A DNA stretch of 64,000 nt from Microstegium vimineum (lineage: Eukaryota; Streptophyta; Magnoliopsida; Poales; Poaceae): NCBI GenBank assembly GCA_022036555.1, contig CM039139.1:2114481-2178480 (forward strand), given 5' to 3'. Made by a program: the position numbers and the translations under genes. How positions within the stretch are numbered: position 1 is the first letter of the stretch; every line of letters starts with the position of its first letter. The notes below the pieces were generated by a model that was given only the letters and a program-made list of their open reading frames with translations, was not told the origin of the DNA and made no database searches. Positions 21,633 through 33,702 of the stretch are shown here, piece after piece.

Positions 21633-23682
21633 ATGGCCGCCGCCGCCGCCTCCTGCCGGAGCCCGCTCGTCTGGCTCTTCGCGCTCGCCGCCGCGCTCTT
21701 CTTCTTCTCCTGGTACCTCCTCCTCGACTCCGCCGCGGGCCCAGCCGCCGCCCGCCGACCCAACCAGTGGCTCCGCCCCGGCGGCGGCGGTGGCGGGCGG
21801 CGCCCCGGCCCCGGTAGGAAATGCGACCCCGCGGAGGCGCTGCTGCGAGTGTTCATGTACGACCTGCCCCCGAGTTCCACTTCGGACTGCTCGACTGGAA
21901 GCCCCCCGGCTTCGGCGGCGGCGTGTGGCCCGACGTCACGGACGGCGTGCCGGACTACCCGGGGGGCCTCAACCTGCAGCACAGCATCGAGTACTGGCTC
22001 ACCCTCGACCTCCTGGCCTCCGAGCAGGGCGCGCCCACGCCCTGCGTGGCGGCGCGGGTGCGCCACGCGGCGGACGCCGACGTCGTCTTGGTGCCCTTCT
22101 TCGCCTCGCTCAGCTTCAACCGCCACTCCCGGGTGGTGCCGCCCGCGCGGGAGAGCGAGGACCGCGCGCTGCAGCGGAGGCTCCTCGAGTTCCTCGCCGC
22201 GCGGCCCGAGTGGCGGAGGGCCGGCGGTCGGGACCACGTCGTGCTCGCGCACCACCCGAACGGCATGCTCGACGCGCGCTACAGGTTCTGGCCCTGCGTC
22301 TTCGTGCTCTGCGACTTCGGGAGGTACCCGCCCAGCGTCGCCAACCTCGACAAGGACGTCATCGCGCCCTACCGCCACCTCGTCGCCAACTTCGCTAATG
22401 ACACCGCCGGATATGACCACCGGCCGACGCTGCTCTACTTCCAAGGCGCCATCTACAGGAAAGATGTGAGTGGTACCTTGCTAACTACTCATCTCGTCTA
22501 AATTGGTGAATCTTTGTTGGATTAGTCACATCTAATTTAATAATAACAATGTCAGCATGTCTCTTTTGTTTTCCATGTGTTCTTCCCTAAAAAGAATTGA
22601 GAATGTTTGCCATGCCCATGTGGCACGTGCACTCCTTTTCATTCCGTAGCTACTAGTAGTAATGGCTAACATGGTCCTTTCCCTCGGTGTGCCACTTACC
22701 TGAATTTACACTAGTTCTGGCCACTAAAGATGCCCCGTTGGAAATCGATGTATGCTTCTTTACGAATTGGAGCGTTTTGCCCTGTCTATCAGTAATTAGT
22801 CCAGCTCATACATAGGCAATCACTTCTCCCAGTTCTATATGACCAGGATCAGCATACTTCGCTGTCTTTTTGCAACAAGTTCAGTATACTTTAGTAGTTG
22901 TACAATCTGACAAGTGATCTATGTATGCATCTGTAAACAAGTTGAATATACTTTAGTAGTTATACAATTGACAGTCAAACATGGATTAGCTATCGGGACG
23001 TGGGTTATATTGATTGGTCTAAGAGATTAGGCTTTGTGAGTAGATGAACTATGGAAAATGCATGCAGTCATATATATATTTGCTATTCCACTCACATTTT
23101 CACTTCACAATGTTGTAGGGTGGTTCCATCCGGCAGGAACTGTATTACCTTCTGAAAGATGAGAAAGATGTGCATTTCTCATTTGGAAGTGTAGCTGGTA
23201 AGGGCATCGAGCAATCAACACAAGGGATGCGGTCATCCAAGTTCTGCCTCAACATTGCAGGTGACACTCCATCCTCCAACCGCCTCTTCGACTCCATAGT
23301 CAGTCACTGTGTTCCCGTCATCATCAGCGATGAGATTGAGCTCCCATTTGAGGATGTCCTTGACTACTCAAAGTTCAGTGTCATAGTACGTGGCACAGAC
23401 GCGGTCAAGAAGGGGTTCCTAATGAGCCTGATCACAGGGATCAGCCGAGAAGAGTGGACACGCATGTGGAACAAGCTAAAGGAAGTAGAAAGGCACTTCG
23501 AGTATCAATATCCATCTCAGACTGATGATGCCGTGCAGATGATATGGAAGGCTATTGCTCGGAAGGTGCCCTCTATCCATCTGAAGATTAACAGACTACA
23601 AAGATTTTCACGGTTTGATACTAACAAAACAGATGAGACTCTACCCCAGTCTTCTTCTTGGCTACAGAATCAGGCTCCTTGA
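21633..23682 (+). CDS. GT47 exostosin-family glycosyltransferase, frameshifted in exon 1
   Basis: Two exons, 21633-22465 and 23119-23682, with a phase-0 GT-AG intron (22466-23118). About 465 aa if the shift is ignored. It is a type II Golgi protein: a short cytosolic tail, a membrane anchor (about 9-31, VWLFALAAALFFFSWYLLL), a Gly/Pro-rich stem, then the exostosin domain from RVFMYDLPP. Later motifs are PGGLNLQHSIEYWLTLDLL, DADVVLVPFFASLSFNRHS, GRDHVVLAHHPNGM, RPTLLYFQGAIYRKDGG, KFCLNIAGDTPSSNRLFDSI and VPVIISDEIELPFEDVLDY. GT47 members of this type are implicated in pectin or xylan side-chain assembly; an ARAD-like role is only a guess. One base is missing after a run of five C at 21867-21871, so EFHFGLLDW and all after it lie in another frame. 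Everything else is well preserved, so sequencing error or a recent null allele fits best. Confidence 0.85.
21866..21873 (+). other. Frameshift site in the GT47 exon 1
   Basis: Upstream coding is in the frame of the ATG at 21633; downstream homology continues in the frame two bases on. The break is at a CCCCC run followed by GAGTTC, consistent with loss of a single base. A polyC run is a typical place for a sequence error. Confidence 0.8.
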
Positions 23683-25280
23683 TTTTGGACTAGCAAACTC
23701 AGGCTTTCACCATGCTTTCAATCCTGTAGAAACAAGAGTTGATACTGAAGACCAAACCTTAATCGCATGAATGGGGGCAGATGTTACAGCTGCAGACATT
23801 AACGGAGAGTAAAGTTGAAACACTTTAGCATAACAGAATTACATATCAAATGACACATCATTTTCTTCAGTTCTTTTCTTTTACTTAATATGCATCCAAA
23901 ATGTCCTCGGCTGCAGACTAAGGACAATGAATTTTGTACAAGAAGCTGTATATTCTAGGCGGCAATATAATTACTGATGAATCACAGTTGCTGAGCACTT
24001 TCAGTTAACGTCCACTGAAGTCTAATGTCAAATAGGGAAGGTTCTGCAGATGGAGAAAAGGGTGGTATCACGCTGTGTGTGGTAGGTATGTGGCATTCCG
24101 CATTCGGGTAGTCATATGCCACTGAAAGCATGGAAAGACCGAACGGGCGCACCAGATAGGGAAAGCTAGATAATAGCCTCTTCTTCCACTTGTTTTACGG
24201 TTTCACATGCTAGTTGTATGTTCAATTGTTTCCTCCACTTGTTTTATAGTTTCACATAACTGATTATATGTTGAATTGTTCATTAAGTTCTCGATTACTT
24301 ATGGCGCCCACTGGCTACCTTTGATAGTACACAGTCCCCGCCAATTTTTCAATCTGGCCAAAGACGAAATGGCTTTCAATTTTTCAATCTGGCCGAAGAA
24401 GAAATGGCTCTCAGAGGGGGGAAGAGGAAGTGCTGAAATCGCGTATGCGTCTTATCCTCGATGGAGTACAGTGGCTATATAGAAAGAAAGGAAGAGTTGG
24501 ATTGCTTTGCATGGAGTCGGGTGTTCTTGTTCGACGTATAAGTACTGAACATATATAGAACAAGAATTTTGCACCTTTACCAAATTTTATATCACTATTA
24601 TCAGCAAATGGAAGTGTGGCAAGCTGGATTTATATCTTGGTCAGCCTTCGGACCCCAGAACTGTAGCTCTGTTAGCACTGACCTATTTAAGATTGCCTGA
24701 TGGGAAGGTAAACACGTCGTTCTTGGCGAGAAACGCGATGTTAATCAGGTGTTTTTTCCACAAATGTTCAAGGATTGTCACTGGATGGATTTTTTTTTGT
24801 TCAATTTTGTGATCCTTTTCGAGTAGAAAACGAGATGCAAAAAACCTGCAAAACTAAAATCAAACAGGCTCCTATCGCCTCCTGGAGCAGCGCCCTGCAT
24901 TTTGTAGTTATTTGTTTTTTCCCGAAATGGAATGGCAGAATTCTTTGCAGGATTTGTTTTTCTGAAACGGAATGGCAGAATTGTTTGCAGGAAGCACAGC
25001 ACCAAAGGCGGAACAAAGTTTTCCTTGCACTCGAATATATGTATGGTGAGTAGCCATCTGCCCATCTGCTTCCCAGAAACGAGCAATGCTCAACATTACA
25101 GTGACAGGAACAATATATGGTTGTGATGAGTTACCATGTTTTGTCCTAGCATTTAAAAGGTTAGAATCCAAAACGGACGTTTGTTTAATCAAAATGCACA
25201 TCTCTCAGGGTGGATCACAGTTTATTGTACGGAAGGACAAAAAGAGGCTCTATTAGGGGAAATATACAGACGGGTGCAGT
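23683..25280. other. Convergent intergenic region between GT47 and RHIP1
   Basis: It should hold the 3' UTRs of the two convergent genes. Two short tandem duplications are visible: about 36 bp x2 at 24341-24412 (CAATTTTTCAATCTGGCC) and about 35 bp x2 at 24921-24992 (GGAATGGCAGAATT). No further gene is recognised. Confidence 0.5.
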
Positions 25281-28200
25281 TCAGACACGGACACCATATT
25301 CAGATATTTTGTTGATCCTTTCCTGCAAGGCACATCTCTGGTTCTTCAAATCAGAGGCCATGGAAGCCACCTAATGGATAAAATAAAAAGAATCAGTACT
25401 TTTTTATAAGGTTTTATTTAATCAGCGCTTGACTCAAGGGCAAAGACATTCTATGTACAAATCATGTACTCGCCTCTGCTCGCAGCTCGAGAGATTGCCT
25501 GGTTGGAATGGTTCTTAGTCTATCCATCAGACCTACAGTCGATAAAATAATACATGCAGTTATAAGTTGTAAAGTGGACAATCTTAGTGTTTTCTGATTT
25601 CGTGTAGACAAGGTTTCAAATTAAGTTGCAAATAGTTAAAAACAATGAACCAAATAACCTGAAGACATATAATTATTACCTGCAGCTGTAGATTCTGCTT
25701 TGTAAATGGAACCTATAAGAGACTGGATCTGCTTCCCAGTAGATCTGGAGAGAGGCACAGGCAATAATTTTACAAATATATTGGTGACAAACAATTATTA
25801 AATGAAACTGCAACAGACATGGAAAAACAGACTTTTCCGACTGCGACTTAATGTAAAATACCTCAAATCAGTTTGTCCACGCTGCAGATCACTTTCACCG
25901 ATAGCTACTTTGTCAAGAGTGTATTTTGATTCTTTCTTCAAGTTCTGAATAGAGGTTTTGTACTCCATCATACTTTGCTCAGCATCATTCAGTAAATCCT
26001 GGCAAGATTTTGGTACAAAAGTCAGATGCACTCATGCATGATCACACAGTTATGATCTCATTGGACTGACAGAAGTTCCATTCGTCTCATGTAAATCATT
26101 CTAACGAATCTTACATGAGTGAAGAGAAGTTTCAACATGAACATAACCACATTTATAAGACTTATACCTTCTCAGTCTTGAAACGGCCAAAGGTATTGCG
26201 GTATAAAAATCTTCGAGGACCTGATGGTACAATCATCACTAAATCAGTATCAAAATTTGGGATGCAACAAAACAAGTATGCACACCATTGTGAAACTAAT
26301 GTCACCTGGGTAATTACTAAAGGAACTATTCACAGGGAACACTATACATATTAGGCATACAGCGTTACAAAAGTAAATTCTTGATAAGTTACAAAAGTTA
26401 ATTCTTGATAATTTACAAAAGTTGATTCTTGATAAGTGCAGTGTCTATTAGTAATTGCTGTTCTTAAGTATGTTCTGGCTGGTACTTTTGTCAAATGATC
26501 ATGGTTGTGATGTGTTTTATGTGCTATCTCTACTTAATTTCATGAAACTTTTGTCCAAACGAAGTTAAACACTGAAGTCACCATTTGCCAAGGTCTGAAC
26601 CATCCAACTTATTTTGAGACGACTGATGAGCAAATAAGATTATGCCAGTTGCCAGATACACATGGTTCGTCTGGGATCCATCTCACTTTTGAATAATTAT
26701 GTCTAGATTATATGTAAGAGTTCAACTGGAATGATAAATGCATACAAAATAACCCAAGTGCTCGAGTATATCTACAATTCAAACTGATAATCAATCAAGG
26801 AGGCTCATACAGCATGAGCACTGTAGACACGTGAATCAACGGGGTATAACAATAATATATCAAAACAATAGGACTTTTGAAAGCTTCGCAAGAGGGATAA
26901 TACAGCTTTGTGGAACCATTTGATAGCTTAAGCATAAAACATAGTACCGTATAACAAGCAGTTACATATCGCAACTGCAATTAAAACCAATCTTTTTTCT
27001 CGAACACGCAGGAGAGCTGCGTATCATTATATTAAGAAGATAAAAATTAAAACCAATCTTCTCACAGCAACTTCATAAGAGCAACTCCAAGAGACTTGCT
27101 AAAATTATATGCTAAATCATGAGATTTAGCTATTATGTAAAATAGAAAGCTCATCTAAAATGTAGAGTTTTACAACAGCCTAGCTAAATTGGAAAACAAG
27201 TATAGCAAACATGACTCGCTAGGTAAATATGGCCAGCGAGAATGATGGGATAGCCAGTTGGGTAAAATAGAAAACGGTATACACAAGTTGTTGGAGTGGT
27301 GTTTTGGAGCACAATAGTTATAAATAGCTTCACGAATACATTTAGCCAGTCTGTTGGAGTTGATGCACAAGGCTTTGGCGCTTTGCATTATTAGCTCGAG
27401 GAAACATTCCCTCCAGTAAAAAGTGGAGTTCTAGATTGCACTTCCACTCAGACAAAAGGTTTTCTAACTATGATCACCAATCATGAGAACATAATACGGA
27501 AACTTAAAACATTAAATGTGGAAGGCATCAATGTATGAAACAAAAAAAAACATATCTATTTCCCTTTTCACTCCAGAATTACAGGGCCTAAAGCTTTATG
27601 GTTTTATTTAATCATGTCATGTATGCATCAAAATACCAAGCCCTTGACATGTTGGGAGTTTGAGACACTACAGGCACAACTACACTTCCAAATATCAAAT
27701 ATTTGTCCAGCAAGTACAAAAACAAGATCTATAACTATTTGTTAGCATAAAATACAACTAAAAGGAGATGTTTAATATCAATTGAGACAAGATTCCAGCA
27801 TCAAAAGGTAAAAAATAAAATCTTTTCTTATAAGTTATTTAAAAATATCATAGTCTGTGACAAAAAGAATACCATAGTTCCAATCAAATTGCAACTAAAA
27901 TAAATACCCCCACCATTCTGTCGAGTCAGATTCACAGAACAATGCACCAGTTTAATGATCCAAAAGTTCACGTCTTTACCCCCTCATCAGTTTAGCTAAC
28001 TTCGATTCAACTCATGCGAGCAGCAGTGCTGCTATGTGGCGGCCAGTGGCAAAGCTAGACCAAATTAGAGGGTGGTGTACTTGCCTTGTGGGTGCATAGA
28101 CCTGTATTATAGGTGGTGCATATATGGTGATATTTTAGAAGAAATCATTGTTTTGACAAATTTTGGGTGGTGCATTTGCACCCACCGAGCTCTATCTAGC

Positions 28201-30670
28201 TTCACCCGTGGTGGCGGCGCCGTGGACGCAACAGCCAGCATGTTTGGATTCAGTACGCTTGGAATAAATGTGCATGTACCTGCCATCACAAACCTGTAGG
28301 GACAAGTATCGGCACCTATTGGAAATGTAGATCCTAATCGCCATGGGACCCACCAGGTGAGTAGTCCGATTAGCATATATACAAATACTAATATACTATA
28401 TGATCTAGAGTACAAATCAAGCATGAACATAGCTCTAGGGTGGTGGGCTGGTGGCTGCATGTAGGGTTGCAAATTGAGCTGAAAAATATGAGCCCAAGTG
28501 GCCCAAGCCATCCCAGATGCAGCCCATGTCATACGCTGCCAACAATTCCATTCTGTTTCTGGTCGGCCATCCACCAAGTAGTCCGACTAATTGGACGACC
28601 AGAAAACTAATCGGCCTAATTGAGTCATAGCTCCTAGTGAAGTTCAGGATACTGACTAGGACGACTAATCGCAATTAATCAGACAATTTGATAACCGTGG
28701 TTGGAACATGAGACTAATTTAGTGCTGAGGCATTTATACCCACTACCTTTCAATAAGGTCTATTTGGGAAGAGTGGCAAGAAAACTGAGCAAGTCGCCTA
28801 TTTGAGAACAAACCAAAATGCAAATCTTAAAATGGCATTAAAAGAAAATGTAGAAAATGATAATCTATATTCCATGTTCTAGATTGAGTGCAAATCAAAC
28901 AAAAAAGACAACTAAAGGTGACATTAACTGTGAACTCATGGCAACTACTATCACATCCCATCATGCATCCTGTTTAATTGTTTTAGACGTCACACCAATC
29001 ACACCTGGATAGAAGAAATATAGGTGGAGAGATAAACCTCAACAGGAAAAGGTCGTGTAAAAACTAAAAACACATTTCAAAAGAAGTAGAAGGTCAGGCT
29101 ATATATTGGCTGAAACTATGTATTTTTGCCACTGAGTAGCACTTGATCCTGGACAATGGCTGGTGTGGAGTCTTACAACCTGCCTGAAGTGCTCTAGTGT
29201 TCATGGATCATGGCATAAATGCATACTTGCATCTTGTATCAGAGTTGTTTGAGTTACTTTACTACGTTACTTCATATAATGAAACTGATAATCAACTTCT
29301 TGAGACGCAAGTCTTTTTGAAGATAGTTTCTTGCTAAGATTTATATCCCACAATTTCTCTCTAAAAGCTGCAAAAATGGAAAAGAATAGGCATGCGAAAA
29401 GGATGTGGAGTAAATTCCATGAGTTCGCAAAGATATTTCCATTAGTCATCGTTTTATCCAATATGGAGTAAGTTAAAACTTAGAATTTAAGACTAAAAAT
29501 TACTCGTTTTCATGAAATGATATTGGAAGTTGGGAATTTGGATCCATTCATTATATATTACTTAGGAATATGGAAACCTTTATATAAATATTGACTGCTG
29601 AATCTTGTGTTCATTGGTCTTAACCATCTCCTGCTAGCTACCACATGTTAGCATAGATGCAGTAGTGCGGAGAACCAGGATGTCAAACTAGGATGCCAAA
29701 TGTCACACTTTGTACTCTGGTTTTAGGATTTGTCAGATCATGTTATTCTCATCCGATATCTAACAGAATCAATCCCAATGTTTTCATTCACCTTCCTACT
29801 GAAAACACAAAATAAAAATAATTGTAGCATTTCCCTCATGACATGTTTAAGAAAATACAATTCATGAACCATAGCTTCTCCTGATCATTTCCCACAGGTA
29901 CAACAAACAAATATCAGTAAGGTTATAAAAAACAAAAGGAGTATACCTCTGAACAGAATGAACCCTGCAACAGTGGCACATCCAATTGCCTCCGTCTGAT
30001 GCTCTCTCACAAGAACCAGAGCATCCGCAATAGTTCCTTGTATATGGAAATAAGACCGGATAGAAATTTCAGGACCATACTAGGAGACAAATGCATCCTG
30101 GGGTACATATAAAAAATATCACCTTTAGTGCCCTCGACAACTGCATCCTCATAAGCTTTGTATTGTGACCACAGCCCTGGTGTGAAACTCTACAAGGCAA
30201 CAGGAAGAATGTGACAACAAAAGAACAAAAATGATGGATCTTAGGGGAAATGCAAATTTCCTCTTGGCTAATCCAACAACATGAAACACGAATATTTGTG
30301 GGACCTTTCTCACAATACATATAAATGAGACATCAACGGATAGGTTCTATAATTTTCTCAGTGCAAATAAAATAGGGTTAACCTTATTAAGAAAAGTATA
30401 GAATGCGAAAAACATAGCTGTAGTTCCAACACGTATGAAACAAGCCCGTAAGTAATGCTAAAGACAGATCAGTTCGGCCGAAATTAAGGATAACAGATAC
30501 TGCATCTGGGATGACGAAGGATGGTCATGAACACGAATCCAATAGGAATTTTTCCTATGAGGGGCTGATCAGGAGAGGAACGGGACCTGGAGCTTGCGGA
30601 GAGGCCACGGGGATGTGGAGGCAGATTCCTCTCCTTGCGCCGGCGTGCGGCCGGGATCCGGGGACGCCAT
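25281..30670 (-). CDS. RHIP1: RHIP1 homologue (RGS1-HXK1-interacting protein 1), eight exons
   Basis: Assembled from splice sites: exons 30587-30670, 30123-30189, 29947-30036, 26168-26220, 25862-25998, 25680-25744, 25474-25532 and 25281-25370. Phases agree throughout and give 645 nt, 214 aa. In Arabidopsis RHIP1 binds the G-protein regulator RGS1 and hexokinase 1 and is linked to glucose signalling. Visible features: short N terminus; LWSQYKAYEDAVVEGTKG; a likely membrane segment EAIGCATVAGFILFR (66-80); GPRRFLYRNTFGRF; then a long heptad-like helical region; and the conserved end LRAEVASMASDLKNQ...ISEYGVRV. Intron 3 is 3726 bp and holds repeats. Intron 7 (25371-25473) uses a GC donor (GAG|GCGAGT), needed to stay in frame. 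Exon 1 is the least certain (donor CAG|GTCCCG). The gene is convergent with GT47 and divergent from the RING gene. Confidence 0.85.
26221..29946 (-). other. RHIP1 intron 3 (3726 bp) with repeats
   Basis: This long phase-1 intron holds no gene. It includes a 27-bp x3 tandem repeat (about 26365-26437, unit around ACAAAAGTTAATTCTTGATA), a 50-bp LINE tail at 26995-27044, and otherwise AT-rich DNA. Confidence 0.7.
26995..27044 (-). mobile_element. Minimal 5'-truncated LINE insertion with 16-bp TSD
   Basis: On the minus strand the segment reads as a LINE 3' end (TAATGATACGCAGCTCTCC...CGAGAAAAAA). It is flanked by the exact 16-mer AATTAAAACCAATCTT at 26979-26994 and 27045-27060. Only about 50 bases were inserted, so target-primed reverse transcription aborted very early. 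Confidence 0.85.
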
Positions 30671-32533
30671 CGCCTCCGCCGCTGCTCGTTCTCCGGCGAC
30701 CGAGATGGGTTTGGAAAGCGTTTGCTCGCGGACCTCTGTTTCCTTCTTCGCATCCTGGCCCGTCCTGCCTTCTTTTTCCCGAGATGAGAGGATTCTTGGG
30801 CTCTTGGCCCATATCGAGATGGGCTGGAAGTGGTAGCCCACGGACTAACCTATCCCTTTGATCCTTATTGTGCATAGTAGACTGAATGCCATTAATTTAT
30901 TTTAACTAGGAAAATAATGTTCTGTAGAATATACCAGCGGAAATCAGTTGCAAACTCAGTTATTTTCAGTAAAAAAATATTAACTTAGGGCAAGTTTTAT
31001 GATCTTTTGAAGGATGTAAATAGATCATCTATTGCATACAACAATAAACTCTTCCTAAGTTTCCATGTTGTCAACCAGAAATGTTGTGCCGCAAAAAAAA
31101 ACAAAACAAAAAAAACAAAGTACAACAAATGGTGGTATTCGTCGGTGTCAGACTGATTAAAAAGATCTGGAGTGCTCAAAGATTTATTTTGGGCAAATAA
31201 TGTGGTGGGACTAACGATGGAAGATTGAGGCTGACATGTGTTGTATCGCATATACAAATCTAACTTTCGGGGACAAATAAAAAACTGGTCTAAATTATGT
31301 CTTGAACTTTATACCTTGTTCCCTCTCAAAAGAAACTTTATACTGAGTTATTTTTTAAAAATAGTTTAATTTATAGAAGATGCAGCAACATTATAAATAT
31401 CAAATTTAGTTGTATTTTAATTTCTCCATAAAGTGTATTGACAATGCATTTATTTGAACTTATATTTGTTATTAATATTTTTCTCTAAACTGTTGTTCAA
31501 AATAAGAAATTTTGATTTAGAATAAAGCTAAAGTGACCTATAACTTTGGAACATCCACAGTACTGTTGTGATGGCCTGATGGGAAATATCCATTTGGGTG
31601 TCTTTACACTTCACTGGTGCTCATATTTTAGGCTAACTGTTATTTTTTTCAAAGGTCGACGAAGTGTGGTTGTCGACAATTAGACATCAATGATAATTTC
31701 CTCGAAATCAAGATGCACCACGTCAATCTATAGAGGTTTTCATAGATGTAAAGTTTGTGTGTGTATTCATAAAGATGTAAGGTTCTTATGTATATGTGAG
31801 TGTCAAAATCTATAGTATGTTTCGGGATAAAAACTATCACGTACAAATTCCTTGAAATTTGTTGTGGAAATTTGATGCTGGATTTACTGTAAAGTGTGAT
31901 TTGATATGAACAATTATCCTTAAAAATTTCTCAAAAAGCCTCAAGTAATCAAGCAGAATGCAGAGATAGTTAGATAACTGTCATTCTGTCATGGCACTCT
32001 ATTGTTGATCCGGTCAAAACTGATCATATTAGGCTAACGTCTCGGATACGTCTAAAGAAACTTTTTTTTTTACCGCAAAACACAATCCCTGACATCGGCA
32101 CTATCCCTAGTCTCGTTGTTCGGCTTGGTTTGCATTGTACGACTTGGATCCTTGCGAGAGCAATAGAAAGTCCATACAAAAGTTCAGTCTTCAGAGTCTC
32201 CGCAGATGGAGCTCTCCGCTGGCGTTGCGCAACCAACAAAGCTCATGTCATAATCAACAAGAAGTCGCCAATTACCCCAAGGCGCCCATCGATTTTAATA
32301 TCCGAATTGCGTGCGTCGCCATCCTCTCTTGCTCGGTCGCCTCGCCCGGTCCTGGTGTGGATAAATCGTCTTTCTTGCTGTTCTAGATTCTTCTTCTCGC
32401 TTGTTTTCCCTCTTGCTGCTCGCTCTCGCTCTCTCCCCCTGACCGAGGAAGACGAATCAGATTTGGAGATCGTGTGTGTGGAGCCTACAAGTGGTGCTTC
32501 TTGGAGAAGGATAGGCTGTGTCTCTATTGGCAG
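30671..32533. promoter_or_regulatory. Divergent intergenic region between RHIP1 and the RING gene
   Basis: It contains the promoters of both genes. The 30671-30850 part is GC-rich RHIP1 5' UTR. The middle (about 30900-32000) is AT-rich with no recognised gene. From about 32300 the sequence looks like the 5' UTR of the RING gene, with CT-rich tracts. Confidence 0.4.
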
Positions 32534-32742
32534 GTAATGTTCTATCCATTGATCTACTTGTTCTCGTTTCAAAATTGATTTGTTGTAATCTTCTGCGACG
32601 TGGTTCGGTGTCCCCTGTGTGCTTCTTGTTAGAAATTGCTAATAATCATTACTTTTTGGTAATTTGTCATGGAAGAATCCCCATCTGGCCCGAATCATCT
32701 TTTCAGAGTATAGCTCTGATCGAATTCTCGTCTTGGGTGTAG
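32534..32742 (+). other. Candidate 5'-UTR intron of the RING gene
   Basis: A CAG|GTAATG donor at 32534 and a TAG acceptor at 32741-32742 would remove 209 bp of T-rich DNA and leave a 36-base leader piece before the ATG. The acceptor tract is only moderate. Confidence 0.4.
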
Positions 32743-32778
32743 TAGTTCTTGTCGCAAGGAGGCGGAGGAAAGGAAAAC

Positions 32779-33702
32779 ATGGACGAGGAATCCGGCGCAG
32801 CTTCAAGGTACTTCTGCCACATGTGCTCGCTGATCATACAGCCCGAACTGGGCATCGAGGAGGTGAAGTGCCCCCACTGCCACACCGGCTTTGTAGAGGA
32901 GATGGCGGGTGATGACCGGGGAGGCAACGACGGCGCGGACATCCGAGGTCGTGCTGCCGCGGGCGAGGCGAACGCGGCGCTGGAGCGCGAGGTTTCGCTC
33001 TGGGCGCCTGTACTCATGGACTTCATCGCCGCCTCGTCCGGCCGCCACGGCCTCGACGGCGGCGGCGACCTCGCGGCTCTGGCGCGAAGGCAGTACCGCA
33101 ACATCGCCCTCCTGCAGCTGCTCAACGCGCTCCAGGAAGGCGACGCCGATGGCGGGCGCGAGCGGGGGGTGCTCATGACCCCCGCGGACGCGCGCGCCAT
33201 GCTCATGGGACAACAAGACCGAAGGGACGGGGACGGCGGCCCCGGCGGCCTGACGCTCGGGGACCTGTTCCTCGGCCCGGGGCTGGACCTGCTGCTGGAG
33301 TACCTGGCCGAGACCGACCCGAGCCGACAGGGCACGCCGCCGGCCAGGAAGGAGGCCGTGGCGGCGCTGCCGACGGTCCGGGCGCGCGAGACCTTCACCT
33401 GCCCCGTGTGCCTGGACGAGGTCGCGGCCGGCGGCGAGGCGCGCGAGATGCCGTGCAAGCACCGGTTCCACGACCAGTGCATCCTGCCGTGGCTGGAGAT
33501 GCACAGCTCCTGCCCCGTGTGCAGGCACCAGCTGCCCACGGACGAGCCGGCGGCGGAGGCAGTTGGCAGAGGCAGAGGCGCTGGTGTTGAGTCCAGTGGC
33601 AACGCGCGCGGCGGAGGCGGGAGGAGGCATTGGTTGTCGTGGCCCTTTGGCGGGCTCTTCTCGCAAAGATCCAACGGCAACAACTCCTCCTCGTCGTCGT
33701 GA
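32779..33702 (+). CDS. RING-H2 E3 ubiquitin ligase, BCA2/RNF115-126 type
   Basis: Single coding exon, 307 aa. The open frame begins further upstream without an ATG, so the ATG at 32779 is taken. The N terminus is a zinc ribbon (about 11-41) with FCHMC and VKCPHCHTGFVEEM, usual for plant BCA2-type ligases and thought to bind ubiquitin. A Gly/Asp-rich linker follows. The RING-H2 domain (about 205-250) is complete: CPVC, 14 residues, CKHRFHDQC, 10 residues, CPVC, with EMPCKHRFHDQCILPWLEMHSS visible around the H-H pair and the Trp that contacts E2s. The C terminus is basic and Ser-rich. It should transfer ubiquitin from E2 to unknown substrates. Convergent with pyruvate kinase. Product looks intact. 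Confidence 0.92.
   Translation: MDEESGAASRYFCHMCSLIIQPELGIEEVKCPHCHTGFVEEMAGDDRGGNDGADIRGRAAAGEANAALEREVSLWAPVLMDFIAASSGRHGLDGGGDLAALARRQYRNIALLQLLNALQEGDADGGRERGVLMTPADARAMLMGQQDRRDGDGGPGGLTLGDLFLGPGLDLLLEYLAETDPSRQGTPPARKEAVAALPTVRARETFTCPVCLDEVAAGGEAREMPCKHRFHDQCILPWLEMHSSCPVCRHQLPTDEPAAEAVGRGRGAGVESSGNARGGGGRRHWLSWPFGGLFSQRSNGNNSSSSS

Noticed and set aside
21494..22444. 316-codon minus-strand open frame over GT47 exon 1
   Set aside because: GC-rich antisense frame. The plus-strand protein is a recognised GT47.
26115..26354. Plus-strand 79-codon open frame
   Set aside because: Overlaps RHIP1 exon 4 in antisense; no other support.
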